A stretch of 64,000 nucleotides of DNA from Trogon surrucura (taxonomy: Eukaryota > Chordata > Aves > Trogoniformes > Trogonidae): assembly GCA_020746105.1 (NCBI GenBank), contig CM036621.1, positions 45,480,264 through 45,544,263 on the forward strand, in the 5' to 3' direction. Below the pieces are notes generated by a model, which was not told the DNA's origin, did no database searches, and saw nothing but the letters and a program-made list of their open reading frames with translations. The first letter of the stretch is position 1, and each line of letters begins with the position of its first letter. Positions 1-13,830 of this stretch are shown here, piece after piece. Position numbers and translations under genes: made by a program.

Positions 1-323
1 CCAGTTAGTATGACCTGCCAAGTACTTTTTATTCTGTAATGAACAGCTGGGAGAACCCCTTGAGAACAGGAGGTCTGTGCACAGTACATTGGTGTTCTAG
101 TTGTAAGTGAAATACGGCGGATAGGAGGGCTGACCGTGAGCTTGTGTAGCAGATAACTGATCTAGCGCCTTTTAATTCTCTCCCACAGAACTGCGTATGT
201 AAAAATGCATCTAGTTAAGCATGAATACCAGAAAATGCTGTGGTAGACATGGGATTCATGTCATGTTGGCTTCCTGTTTAAAAAACAGTAGGCTGGCAGT
301 TTTCAAGGAACAGCAACAAAGTG

Positions 324-3300
324 ATGACCAGTTGCCAAGTGCCAGCTGCCCTTATTCACCGGATTGAAGAAGAACTAGATAAAGAAGAAGGAGAGATAAT
401 GGTTTTCCTGTGCCGAGACCTTGCTCCTGACTTGGCCACTGCTGACCTTAGGGAGCTCTTGGTGACTTTGAGTGAGAGGGAGAAATTGTCCTTTCTTGGC
501 TTGTCTGAGCTGTTGTACAGAATTAAGAGGTTTGATTTGTTGAAGAGAATCTTGAAGACTGAGAAAGCAACAGTGGAAGCTAACCTTGCCAAGAACAGAC
601 TTGTCCCTGATTACAGGTAATATATTTATCTCAGATTTCAAGGGTACTCGGTTTTGTTCAAAATGTATGTGGATTGTTTGGGATTTTTGGGGGGGGAGAT
701 TTTTTTTTTTTTTTTCTAAATGGGTCTTGAAGGTAAAAGAAAAGCAGAAAAGGACATCATATCTAGAGTTACAGTGAAACGAATACGTCAGGTTTAGTTC
801 TTAAAATAAGCCTTAGCAGCTCCTTAGAAGTCATGGCATTAGAAGCATCTATCGTTAAAGAGTACGTATGTATTAATAAAACCAGTGATGTTTGTACAGT
901 TCTAGATTAGCAGATAGACATTATGCTTTACAGGAACAGTTTTAGAGATATTTTCTGTCCTAGTTCACTTTGGGCGCGTAGCGTCACCATTGCTGATAGA
1001 TTTCGTCTTGGCCGGCGGTGGGTCTGTCCGTGGTGCTGGCTGCGACGGGCTCTGTCGACCCTGGGGGAAGGCTTTGAGCAGTTTCTCACAGAAGCCGTCC
1101 CCGTAGCCCCCCCAGCTACCAAAACCTGGCGACGCAAACCCAGGTGCAAAGACATGCAAATAAAAAAAATACATAAAGAGACTTCTGTTTTCCTGGCAGT
1201 GGCTGTTCCACAGTCAGTCTAATACAGGTGCTGGTTAGAGTGGATGTTTTGGAATTGGGTCTTGGAGCAGGGTAGGCTTCTTTCCCGTTGTTTAATTGGG
1301 AATGGTACGTTAAGACTGGAACATGGGGGAAATTGGGTAGTTGTGCAAGGGTGGGATCTTGCTGAGAGCTAATCCTTCAGAAATGTCTCAACTTATTTCA
1401 GGGTACTAATGGTGGAGATTTATGAGAATCTGGAAAGAGAAGAAGTGAGTTCTCTTCGTTTTCTGCTCAGAGATTATGCACCTCGTATGAAAATGATGAA
1501 AGATAAGGTATGTTTTTCTGCAAGTCTTCTCTGAAGTAATGAGAGGTTAAAATAAAAAAGGAAAGTAGCTAGACAGTAAAGGAGGGGAGACAGTACTGCG
1601 AGGGGTAGTGAAGCAGAACTGCACACAAGTCACGAGGTGGAGAAGGAAGAGTGGCATCTGTTTCACTTTTTTAATTCAAGGAAAAGAAGCATGAGAAACA
1701 ATAAGAGGGAAAAATGAAGACTTGCTGTAGTGGATGGTGTTAGCACAAACCTTACAGGCAGAAGACATAAAAAAAAAATGTTCCTTCAGTATTAGTGATC
1801 TGAAAGTTGATACATGAAGGATCTCAAACCAGTAATCATATGAAATGTACCTTGAATTATAAGGTCACTTTTTATGTTTGTGCTCTGCTTCGCTTACAGA
1901 AGAACAGTTTTATTTTAATTGTGTCTTTCTGTGTACATTTGCATTCTGAATATTTGTTTAAAGTGCTCTGAGAAGGTAGAGATTCAGTGGAAAAGGTTCA
2001 GAGAACTTGACCATAGTGCATAGAAGAATGAAGATTTCTGTCTTTTTACTTTGAGGTTTTTTCTCTTTCTCTCTTTAACCAAAGGAGAGAGGCCCTGCAA
2101 ATTCCCCAAAGCTTTTCTTACTTCTTGCTTTGTAACATGTAAGGTGACGTTCCAAGTGACTGGCTTTGCAGCAACAAGCAAAACTGTTTCCTCAAAAACT
2201 TAGTTTAAGAAGATCACTTTCTAGCTTCCATTAACCCTGTAATAATACCAAGAATTCTTGTCTTCCAGATAAGTTTCTTAACTTTCAAGAAGATGCGTCC
2301 CTAGTTCTTGAATACACAACCCTTATGACCTCTCCGTGTTATTTTCTGGGTTGTTTTGTTACGTACTGATAGAGAACAAATTACTGACACGATAGTTTGT
2401 TTTCCTCTTGCTATTTTAGAGTTTTCTAGCTCTTGTGATTGACCTGGAGAAACTAAATTTGGTCGCTCCTAATCAGCTGGATTTGATAGAAAATTGTTTT
2501 CGAAGCATTCACAGGATAGACCTGATTAGGAAGATTCAGAAGTACAAACATGAAGGTAAGATGCTGTTTTTGCACTGGTTACTCTTGCTAGCAAGGATCA
2601 GCTGTGCTCTTACTGAAGATAAAATTACGATTTACAAGTCGAGACTATTTGCATGCTTCGTGGATTTAGGCTTTTGAAGCAGCTGATATGTCATGGTGTA
2701 TTTCTCTATGTGTTTCTGTTAAATTTTCAGCTGTAATGTCCTCCATTCATTCTCAGCCAGTATATGTAAATGCACTTCAAGCATCTCTCCCTAATCTCAG
2801 TCTGATTGATCCTCCTTATAATTCAGGGGTAAGTATACGATAAATCAGACAGATCCTTTATTTCTAAACATTGCCAGACAATGAAAGGGGATTGATCTCT
2901 GCAGAGCCTAAAGAGTAAGAGATGGCTAGTAACTAAAATATTACATGGTTTATTTCTCTTATTCCTGTTACTTACTGAGTTTAGTGTCTGATTTAAATCT
3001 TCTGAGAAAGATTCAATTTAAAGAACTTCAGTGAATTTTTTCCTATTAGTTGGACATATAAAATCCATATCTTTAAATTTTTTTTCTGCTATGTTTTTGC
3101 TTTGAGTGTTCTTTGCAAAACACATTATTCTTCTTTGTATTTTGCAGGGAAGGTATTTTTCTTACCTCTGAAAGCTGAAGGTTACAGCTTTTTAAGGAGA
3201 GCTTTTCAGATTTTGTTTTTGTGTGTTTTGTTTTGATCTCATTTTAACGAAGGTATCCCAGTATGTAAAATGTTGTCAAATCCTAATTCGTGCAGGATTC

Positions 3301-6300
3301 TTTATACTTGGGTTAGATCTGATATTGTAATAGTATGACCTCATTTAAGTCTTTAGCCTTGCTAAATGAGTTTGATGAAATTGTCATGTGCTGAGCAAAC
3401 AGGTGTGCGTGAAGCGTACATAGGGGACAGCAGTGATGCAATTTGTCTTTACTCACAAAACCGCAGTAGCTTTCTTTTCCAGACTACTGATGGCAAAGAG
3501 TTTGCGTTGACTTTCCATATTGTGATAATATTGTTATAATTTTGTTTCTAATTCAGTGGAATTTCCTTCCTGCTGCTCCTTGGGAAATAAGATTCACATC
3601 TTCAGAGGGTTTTTTGTTTGTTTTTCTATGCTAGAAAATAAGCTTTTCTTTGCTGTTCATGGCAAGTTGGTAATCTTTTTGTAGGAGAAATGGTTTTGGT
3701 TTTTTGTTTGTGGTTTTGGTAGCTTTTTTTTTGCTTGTTACTATGTAATTCTAATTAGCTGATAGATGGAAATCTAGAATACGTAATCCTTTTATTGAGG
3801 AAGAAAAATGTTATTGTGTTATATTTTGGAACACATGATTATTCTTGAAGTAGAGAGGGAAAATATACCTTTTTCTTCATTTTAAATCCAGAATGTGAAC
3901 AAAGAGAAATCACAAAATGGACAAAGTCTTATTCTGGGTAAGAGCATTTTATCTGAGTTTTGATAATCTAAAAGAGCCAAATGACAAGTTTCATTGTATC
4001 AGAAGGACTGTTGTGTTTGTGGCTAAATCAGCAGGTAGCTGACAGCATCAGGAGCAGGGAGTTTTTGGTGTGTCTGTAAACTAAGCCTTGCCTTCTTGTT
4101 TGCTCTTGCATTTGTTTTGTTTGTGCTGCCAGATCTTAAAACTTGATTGAAGTTGTTGTGTGTTCCCACTGTCACAACTTTTTAACAGAATAAATAGTTT
4201 ATTAATAAAATTGTGGAAGAGGTTGACTAGCTGGCTCCAGAGGCCCATGCCAGGAAGTTGTCCAGTGAGGACCAGATTCTCACTGCGCGTGTTGTGTTCT
4301 TTTGGGAAACCCAAAATACCTCTCAAATATGATTATTTTTAAAGAGTAGTTGGCTGAATTCTCTTGCTGTGGGAGAGATTATTTTTTTATTCTAGTCACA
4401 GGCAATGTAGAATGAACTCTACATAACATTTTAGAGGGGAAGATTTTTGGTTGTTTTTTGTTTAACTGCAGTAACATACATGGAAACTAAGAGGTCCAGA
4501 TGAGTGAGAACTTGGCTGAACTAGATAGGTTCCTCTTTAACTGATTTGGTGTCAAAGAAGTGTCATTGGTGCCTACATACCATGATTATTTCTGTATATT
4601 TTAGCTGCAGCAGAACCAGTCCACATGTCTATTCAGGAATCAGGAGCAGTGTCACATAAGGTATGTGCTTGCACATATATACGCGTGTAAATATAATAAA
4701 AACCTCTACAGGTGTTTACCTTAGTTTTCTTTGTGTTTCATTTTGACATTTCCTTTAACTGCCTGCAAACAGAACAATGTGTACATCCATATCTTCTTCA
4801 ACCATAAACCATTTCTGTGAATTGTTTTTGCAGAATATATTTTAAATAGAAGATATTTGCTGCTACGCTGGAAGCAACAGTGTGCAAAATGCATGTAGAT
4901 ATAGTGTGTGCACAGAACTTTTATATTTATTAGTGGAGGCTAAGTCAAAACCTTTTGGAAGTCAGACCTCTTGCCATCTGCATTAGAAATTGCCGGGCTT
5001 CTTTGCATGAAGTAAATTTTGTTCTTTATTCTCTCCCTGCCCCTAGCTTTCCAGGTAGGAGACAGATGTGCTTTGGGTATTAATGGTAAGAGTGGACTAC
5101 TGCTATTTTCACTGTCTCTCCTATACGAGAGGAGGATTCCTATAGGAGGGGATCCTGTAGAAAGAATTTCTAGAGGGCAGGAATCAGGGAGTTACCTACA
5201 GCGAATTGATTGCAAGTTTTTTAACAGGAAGAGAAATTGTGATGGGAGTCATTAGAGATTATTCAGGAACAAGGAGATTATTCCACCAAATAAGGAAATA
5301 AACGTTCTGATGAGCAGTGCTTGTTTGCACCCCTTGTGCACCTTGTTTGCACACAGTGCTTGTTTGCAACAGAAAAGCTTTCTGCACTTACTGTGTTGTC
5401 AATATAGAACTTGCAGCTCCCAACAGCTCAATAGCAGCTGCACTTAAGGATATTAATTTGGAAGTGCTCCAGAAGGATCACTGCTGTTATAGTACACATC
5501 TTTAAAGCCCCTCCATCCCATAAAGTGTTTGTTTGTTGGGGTGGGTTTTTTTGTTTGGATTTTTTTGGTTTTTTAAATTAAAAAGATCTGAAGATCTGTC
5601 CCGATTTAAGGTTCAGTCTAAAACTTGCTTCTCTCATTTGTGGTGCAGTCCTTGTTTAAGGATCATTGTGGTGATAAGATTGTGTAACACAAGGATGCAA
5701 AAATTAAGCCTGTACTAGAAATAGGGGAAGAAATCGTTAGTTGATGTCTCCTGGTTTTTTTTTGTTTTGTCAGGTAGATAAGACATACTACAGCTCAGTA
5801 GCCAGCCTTGCTTGCTACTCTGTGGAAGAATAACAGAATGTAATTGGAAAGATCTGAAGTGGTTAAATTTGAGAAAAGAATCAAGTCTGTAAGTTGAAAG
5901 AGTGACATACTAACTTATTATTTGTCCTTCGCATTCCTCAGGTTTCTGATGATCAGTACAGAATGCAAAGTCAGCCTTTAGGAATATGCCTGATAATAGA
6001 CTGCATTGGTAATGACACAGGTAAGGGTCTGGAATTTGAAGTTTCTTACCATGTTAATCTCGGATTTTTAGAACAATTTGGGATAAAGAATATGATGCAC
6101 GTTTACCAATCAGACTAAGGTAATGTTGTCCTGGTCAGCCAGTCTGTCAATGCTAATAAGTCATCTGAAGCAGAGTTTGAAGGCCCAACCTGAGGTTAAA
6201 GCCAGCTGTCCTAACTATTGCAAACAATGTTTGGGTTTTTTCGTGGAGAATCTCTGAGTGAAAGAACTTGTAAGGGGGTAGACTGAATTTTGGGAGGGAG

Positions 6301-9300
6301 AAGAAGGATGTTTGGAGACTGACAGAACAGTTAACTACTGTCATACAGATGAGTATTGGCAGAGATGGCAAAGATAGTGTTTCCCACCAGTTAGCAAAAC
6401 CAAAACTAAAGCGGCTGGAGATTTGAAGTGTAATCATAGCGGGACCACAGATTTCGAATAGCTGAAGGCACATGATCCACCATTAATTATGAAACTAGGC
6501 TTCTGTTATATCTTGCACCATTTAACTGAAACTGTCACCATTTTCTTTCTTCCCTCCTGGTTTAGTTAAAAACAACTACAACAACAACCATAAAAGCACA
6601 CACAAAAATGAATTTTCATGTGGAATTCAGGGTGGTCACTGTCATGGTTAAAATGTGTTCTCTTTTCTGATTGCCTTTGTAGAATCCAGAAATGAGATTC
6701 TTACATAAGCAAAAAACCCCTTGACTCTGGAATACTTGTAACACAAGCCTAAAATAGCACTTGCAGTCAGTTCTGTAACAGGCTAGGAAATACAGGGGAA
6801 GAAGAGGGTTTGTGGGCATATCTTTTCTCTTAACTAATGGTCCAGCAGATGGGCCATCTTAGAATTATTGATGTAGTTGTTGAAGAGCAGTGGATACAGA
6901 GCACAGACACAGAAAGTAAAATTTTTTATGTTTGCTCGACAATAGTATTTTAAGTAAATGATACAAAACTTAGTTAAACTATCTTTAATTAAATCAGGTT
7001 GCTCAGAGCCCTGTCTCACCTGACTTTGAATGTTTCCAGAGATGAGGCTTCTCTTTGGGCCACCTGTGCCGGTGTCACCACTCATTGTAAAAAAATTCTT
7101 CTTACTTATACAAGAGCAGAGAGTGTAAATGTGATAGAGGAAGTCTGCTGACTGGAGAGGACAAAAATGGGTTACATGTTTAGCATCTGGCATGTCAGAT
7201 ACCCCTGCAAATCATGGCTCTGCTCCTGTTGTGCCAGGTCCACCCAAGGAAAGTCTTAGTGTGCCTCAGTCTCCATTAGCAATTAAACTGTGTGTATGTC
7301 TCAGATGTTTAGTGCCACCAGTGTGTCATCAGCATTTTAACATGATACAAAGCAAGACTTTCACTGAAATACGTTACTTTTTCGATGAGATTCAGGAGAA
7401 GACATACGGCATTGCTTAAAGGAGTCTGTTAGGAAGGCACTCACTACTCTGTAGAGTTGTCCTGTGTTGCTCCTGAAAATACCACAGCAAAAGAGGTCAG
7501 GGAGAACATTAAGAATTGTGTCCGTGGTATTCGTTAGAGTCTGTAGCTATCCCAAGACTTAATCCAAGGAGGCTGGACCAATAGTAGATACTGCAGGACG
7601 AAGGATTACACCAATTGAAAATGCCCAGTCTAAACAATGTGAATTCATCAGATGTTGATAAAATTCGAACTGAAACGCCCCTTGCTGTTTTGGAAGTAGT
7701 TGGTTTTGACTTTTCCATTTGGAAGCTAATTTTTATCCTTATGTTGTAAACAGTCAAGGGGAGAAAACAGTAACATTTTCTCTAGAGTGGAAATGCTCAA
7801 AAATCAGTGGAAGTTTTTTGGGAGATGATTACTGTTGAAGAAACAGATATTTTCTGATCTCAGGTTGCAGCATGTAATGCTCTCTTTTGTCTTGTCCTTA
7901 AGTAAAATTGCTGTATCCAAAGCTTACCACCATGCATAACTTCCGGTGCATTGTTAAACTAAGAATCAGCTCCAAGTTTGTTGGGTTTAATTTCTTTAAC
8001 TGGGATGCTTAGAGTCCATGTATGGTTTCAGGTGACGCCGAATTACGTGTCTTTGTGTGTGCCTGTACACGCGAATGAGAAAAGGGAGTTAATGATAGGA
8101 ATTAATTAATTGTAGGAAAAGGGCGCTGGTTGCTGCAACTCTCACTTTGTTTACATACCACTGCCCTCTTGTGGATCAAGTGTTTCGTCCAGTATCGAAG
8201 TGCTAAACCGTATTGGTACTGAATCTTCCACCTGAATTTTGAGAGCATGTTTTATTGCTCAAAATAGAGTGCATTTTCATTTCTATTTCCAAACCGAGGA
8301 GGGAAAAAAAAAAAAGTCTGGGAAGTTTAAACATAACAGAACATGAATGAAAGTCTGTAGTTCCTGTTTATCACCTTGCTATAGCATAGAGTTTGTATCT
8401 ACCCACTGTTTTGCTGAGGGAATTTACGAGTTCTGTTCCCTGTTTACACTGTGGGCTTTGTAAGGAGAGCAGTGTGGTAGTACAACTGCTTTTCTGCCAG
8501 TTACCTCTGAAATAGCCTCTGCTAGTTAGGTTGGGGATTGTTAAACTTTTGAAGTCAAGGAGCAGTCTGGATTCCTGTGTCTGTAAGACATTTCACATAA
8601 ACAGCACTTTTTATTTCTTGTTATGTCAGAAACTGTGCATGGGCAATGTATATGTGGTTTACACTAAAGATACTATGCTACAGATGTGAGTTATAGAATC
8701 TCGTGGCTCTCTGTATGCTTAAAAATACCCATGCTTTTCACAATCATGTATCTGTTTTCACTCCCCTATTAATAAACATCCAAATCAGCTATTCAGAGCA
8801 TAGCACTTTTTCCTGCAGCACAAGTTAACACAAATACAATAGAATTAAATCTTGATTTTTGGCTATCTGCAATTTTAATTTCTAACACATCTGAAAGGGT
8901 TCCTTGTTCAGCTTTTTTTTTTTCCCCCTGAAAATGCCATTCCTTCAGAGTTAAGACTCCAGTGTCCATTCTCCATCTGCAACTCATCACTTGAAGTCCT
9001 TTTTATGTATAGGAAGCATAAATGACTGCAGCAGGTTCCTTTTGAATTGATGAAAGGGAACCTCTCTGTTCCCTCTGCAGTTCTCTATGCCTGTAGTAAT
9101 CATTCAGAATAATTTTGACAGGTTACAGGTGAAAATAGACTTACCATGCTATACAGAGCACCGTACCATTTCAAGAATATTCTATCTGAAGCATTTTCTA
9201 ATGTTTTCTCTTGCCTGATATTTTAAGTCCTAGGAACTTGGGATACTGGCTGTAAATGAAAACATTCAAGTGTCTGTGGAATTTGGAACAGATCACGTGA

Positions 9301-11126
9301 CAAATGATAGTGTCTTTGCTATCATGAAGTACATAACTCATATTAAAGACAACACGCATATAGCACTATAAGTATGTAAGGTACTGTGATCAGCATCAAG
9401 TACTCCCAATTTTTCCATTATTGTGATGAAATAAATGTCTTGTTTCCAGTAGCAAAAGACTATGATGCAAAATAGTTGAGACTGAGCCTTGATATGCTAT
9501 GATTTAATTACATCTTGCTTTTTTTCAGATGTGTTGGAAGAGACTTTCAGAGGCTTAGGCTATGATGTTCGTTGCCACAGATATTTAAAAATGGACGCTC
9601 TACATCAAACATTGCTTGAAACTGGAAGGTTACAGGAGCACAGAAATTATGACAGCTTTGCTTGCATATTGGTCAGCCGTGGAAGTCCTCAGAGCATCTT
9701 CTGTACTGACGATACTTTTCCTGGATTTCCTTTGGAAGAAGTGAAGAAATACTTTACAGCAGACTCATGTCCTGAACTCCTAGGAAAGCCGAAGCTTTTT
9801 TTTATTCAGAGCTACATCGTGCCAGAAAATGAACGAGAATGTACTAGTCTGTTGGAAGTAGATGGGAATGATGATAAAATCGTTTCTAATGCAAAAATCT
9901 CTGGGAAAGTCACCATCCCCCAAGTAGCAGACATCTTCTGGAGTCAGTGCAAGGTGGATGTGTCTGCATTAGAAAAATCTTCAAGTTCATCCTCGTATTA
10001 TTTGTGTTGTCTGTCTGAGCTACTCCGCAATCCTTATAAAAGGTAAATTCAAAAAAGAGGAAGAAACAACCCTTTTCCTATCATAGTCTGCTCTCCTAGA
10101 GAAAGAGAAGCCTGAAGTTTCATCCCATCTGGTCCTGAGGAGTATCTTCTAGCTGTGTCATAGGTTAAAAGACAAGTATACCTGATCCTTGAATGATGGC
10201 ACAGGAAGGTAGTCTAAAGTAGGAATGACGTTTCTCATTCTAGAGGGTAAAATTAAAGTGTGTTACAGCACTGGGGCTCGCAGAGTGAGCAGGGGAGAAC
10301 TTGTCCTGGGTAAGGTATGTCAGTGCGTTAGACGGGATTGGAAATCTTCCGTCTCCAAGATATAACAAGGCACACACCGGGCTTCTGTTGGATTGAGAAT
10401 TGCCTTTTATCGTTAAGAAGGGCTTTGCTTGCAAACATAAAAAGTCAGTGTCTAAGTTTGGGGGAAAGGCAGTTAGTTGAGAGGAAAGAATTTTGTCCCT
10501 TCTTTTATCTAATTAACCCTCCACTCACAGAGCCACTAGATTGCCAATTTGTAATTGAGAATTGAAACTGTCAGAAAAATTTAGTCTGTCTAAAGAAATT
10601 ATCAAAGGGAATGTGAGCAAAATTCAGACGTGTTTGGATATATAACTTACTACTAACGAATATTTTATTTGTACCACCAATCTACCAGGGAGCTAGCAAC
10701 TGTTTTTCAGGGTAGTTGCACAGTTAACATTTAGTACTTTTTTAGAAACCCTAAAACCTTGTAATGAAATCACAGATCATCCTGTCAGCATAACCAGAAT
10801 CATGACAGTGATTTGAGTTATAACAGATGGTATATTCAGCCTTGGGTTTTAGAGGCATAACATCTGCAATAACAGGCTGAAATTTGAAACTATCTCCCTG
10901 CGGAGTCTGAAGTTGTCTGCTCTCTGTGAATTCTTAAATGGTGTCTTGCTTCATTCTCTAACAAAGTTTTTACTTCCGTTGCTGCAGGAAACTCTCTATA
11001 TTAGATATCCATACGGAACTGAACAGAAAAGTCTATGAATGGAATAAGACCACTGATCCAAACCAACAATACTCACTTCTGCTCCAGCATACACTGAGGA
11101 AGAAACTCTTCCTTTCTCCTGCTTAA
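324..11126 (+). CDS. CFLAR: CFLAR (c-FLIP), catalytically dead caspase-8 homologue
   Basis: CASP8 and FADD-like apoptosis regulator; it joins FADD and procaspase-8/10 at death receptors and sets whether caspase-8 is fully activated. Nine coding exons: 324-616, 1402-1507, 2420-2555, 2731-2828, 3892-3937, 4605-4660, 5942-6020, 9529-10042, 10988-11126, all with GT/AG borders and matching phases; 488 aa (human about 480). DED1 is residues 1-80 (RFDLLKR, an RxDLL motif) and DED2 about 99-180 (HRIDLIRK). The caspase-like domain starts near 255 ([11 protein letters not shown]). The catalytic His position reads VSRG (Arg322) and the catalytic Cys position IQSYIV (Tyr367), the family's signature of lost activity. 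The caspase-8 processing site LEVD is kept at 380-383. The ATG at 324 gives the expected N-terminus; the codon just before it is GTG. An acceptor at 188-189 suggests this exon starts at 190 with 5'UTR. CASP10 lies downstream on the same strand. Confidence 0.95.
965..1150. promoter_or_regulatory. CpG-rich block inside CFLAR intron 1
   Basis: A compact stretch dense in CG dinucleotides (GGCGCGTAGCGTC, GGCCGGCGG, GCGACGGG, GTCGACC) inside otherwise AT-rich intron. It could be an alternative promoter or enhancer, or a retrocopied GC-rich fragment; open frames run through it on the minus strand but I recognise no protein. No TATA box or clear initiator is visible. Confidence 0.35.
6995..7112 (-). 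mobile_element. CR1 LINE fragment (antisense) in CFLAR intron
   Basis: The plus strand reads like the complement of the avian CR1 3' region: AGGTTGCTCAGAGCCC, then TGAATGTTTCCAGAGATGAG, GGGCCACCTGTGCCGGTGTC and CTCATTGTAAAAAAATTCTT, in the usual CR1 order with scattered mismatches. It is an old 5'-truncated copy without coding capacity, in the large intron before the CFLAR protease-like exon. Confidence 0.75.
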
Positions 11127-13830
11127 CTGCTGTTGGAAAGGACATTTCTGAAGTGCCTCATGAGAAGCATGTACTATGATCCAGATCCTTTCACTTTATG
11201 CATTGTCCCTGCACGTATTTCTAAAGTGCCTATTGTTTCCAGGCCAAGGGATTTGGAATCCTTTTGGTGTGTTAAGGCACCAGATTTTATACTGTAATAC
11301 AGAAGGCTCTGAAAGCTTGGATGAGAGTGGCAGCTATCGTATAGTACTGCAGTATTATAATACTGTTACAGGTGTTACAACCACGTACAAGAGGTAAACG
11401 GGGTGGACAGAGCTCTGACCTGTGCAGCTGTTGGGTTTTCCAGGGTTTTGTGTTTTTATTGTTTCACTGGTGGTTTTTTAGCATACCTATTAGCAATGGC
11501 TTGAAGAAGGTTCTTCTGTTGATCCTTAAAACAAACACAAGCCAGTGCAAACCACTGAAATTCACTGGGTGTTTTGCTCGGCACCTAATAATGGAAAACG
11601 TGTCAGGAAAGAATTTCCCCCAGCAATGCCATTTCTTCATTAACAAGTTCTGGCTTCCATGCCTCAATAGACTAGCAAAACAGGAAGGGGAGAGAGATGA
11701 TCTTTTAAGTAATTTGGATTCCATCTGCTTGCTGCACCAGAGGTGGTGATTCACGCGGAACCCTGTGTTGTCAGCCCTGTCCACAGCACACAAGGGGTTA
11801 TATGATAATAAATGAGAGTCTGACGTGTTGTGGGCTGTGTTTTCCCCTGACACAAAACTGAGTCTGTATGTGGCAGGGCTTTACAGTAATCTGCCACACA
11901 GTTCAAATGTGAGATTTTGGTGGATGTTTTGTGGAAGCTGAAACATAATAATGTTTTTAATTATTATTATTTATAAACATAATCATGTTTATGTTATATA
12001 CATAATCACAGGTGTTGCACCAGGCATAGGTGTAAAAATACACTTTATCGTATTTGAACATTCATGTTTTGTAGCAGCCACTGACACTTAAGATGGAATT
12101 AAATTAAACATCTCACCTTCACTGCTTCTGCTTATGAAAAAGGATGTCTTTACTAATTGCGTATTTTTTTCAAGTTTCCTTTGTTCGTCTGAAAAAGATA
12201 TGAGTGAAAATTGTCCTAAATACAGAATTTTTTTCTCCAGTGGAGCAGATACCTGACAGAGTTGAGTTACCCTGCTTGTTATTTAACACTACAACCTGTA
12301 TGAGTTGTATTGAAATCTGTTGTCACTGAATTTACGGTATTCTCTTCCCTCCTAAAGTAGGCCACTTACGAATTTTTAATACTCCTAATGCAGTCTCCTG
12401 TGCAGGGAAAAAAATGTAGGCCTTGACATGCCTAGCTTGGTTTCCAGCATAGTTACTTCACATCCTTCTGGCATGTGTTTCACAGAAAGGAAAGGGTTTT
12501 TTGCTAATACAGGGTGTGCTAGTTCTTTGATCAAATAGAGTGGAAAAAAGATTTTTTTGCTAGTGTAGCTGCATTTGATTTGAGAAAAAAAGCAGGTGTG
12601 CTTACACATATAACTTCACAAAAAATACTTTTTGTTATAGACCAAGGCTAACAGGCAGCTAGCCTGTTGGTACTATATATATATATATATAGTATACTAT
12701 CAGTATACGTGAGTATATTGATACTAATTAGGAGAGCTTGACCAATAAACTTACTCTGGTAGCAATGACTTTTTCATTCCTTGATACTGTGTTGTACTTC
12801 TTAGGTGTTGGGTTGACATAATTGTTACGATTTTTATTAACTTTTTAAAAAATATAAACAGGCTTCTTAGGTTTTATTCAGGAAGAAAAAATGAGTTTTT
12901 GGGTAGCTTCTATAAGTGAAACTAAAACCCATTTTTATTTGGCAAAGAGTAAATATCAAAGTCTAAAAAGCACTCAGTAGTCCTTGCTTGTTATGTGATT
13001 GAAAACCCAGTTTCTTCTTGGCTTAAGAGGTTCCTAAACTGCTGGTTGAGGATTGTTAAGACTATATGGAGAGGAGAAACCCACTGACCAAGTTTTACCT
13101 TACAGTCTTTATCCCTACAAAATGTTAAGATTGAAATATTTATTTATGTTCATGTACTATTTTGTGTAATATATAAAGCACATTTTGTATCATTATTATT
13201 AAATCTTCACTTGTTATCTTTTAAATTTTGTATTCAGATTTTATTTGCATGTTAACTCTAGAAAGTTACATACATAATTGTAATGAAATTTTTGCACAAT
13301 TTAGAAAAATAATTCACCTGTATTGCAAGCCTATGCATTTCTTACTTTTCTCTTTCCACTTTGTAAGCTATAGTGTCCTCTTTAATAAAAGTATATTGAG
13401 GCTTTAATGCCTTTGAATTGGGAAACGCAACACAAAAATTGTTAAATTATGGGTACATGTGTTATTTGTGTTACTGTAATTTTATGTAGGCACAGCCATA
13501 AGAGGAAAAATAGAAGATATTTTGTTGCAAAATTCAGACATTCTCTAAAAGCACGTTCTCAATGAGTGTTAAAGTAAAAAGGTGTGAAAATAAGCACATC
13601 CTAGCAGGGTAGGGAGAGGGGACAGGTCTTCCTTTGAGATTACTCTTCTCTAAGAAGGTGCCTATTGAGCTGGTCCTTTCCTTAACCCAGTGCCATAGTG
13701 CTTCTAGCTTTAAAAATGCTTTATGTCTTAAAATTATGTGTTCATATGTATTCCACAGGCCCAAGTAGCGAACTTAACTGCACTGCATCAACAGAGAGGT
13801 CTGTATTATTTGTGATAGATAATAAAAAGA
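11127..13830 (+). other. CFLAR 3' untranslated / downstream region
   Basis: AT-rich sequence after the CFLAR stop with no convincing coding exon. AATAAA signals lie at 11807-11812, 13384-13389 and 13821-13826, so short and long 3'UTR forms are possible. The stretch 13100-13390 is strongly AT-rich and ends in the second signal, typical of a terminal UTR. Which signal is used cannot be told from sequence. Confidence 0.5.
12671..12694. repeat. (TA)n microsatellite
   Basis: An alternating TA run, with TA-rich flanks to about 12720, in the CFLAR downstream region. Confidence 0.85.

Noticed and set aside
6153-7419. Several 70-119 codon frames in the CFLAR intron
   Set aside because: Partly CR1-derived, otherwise random; no homology.
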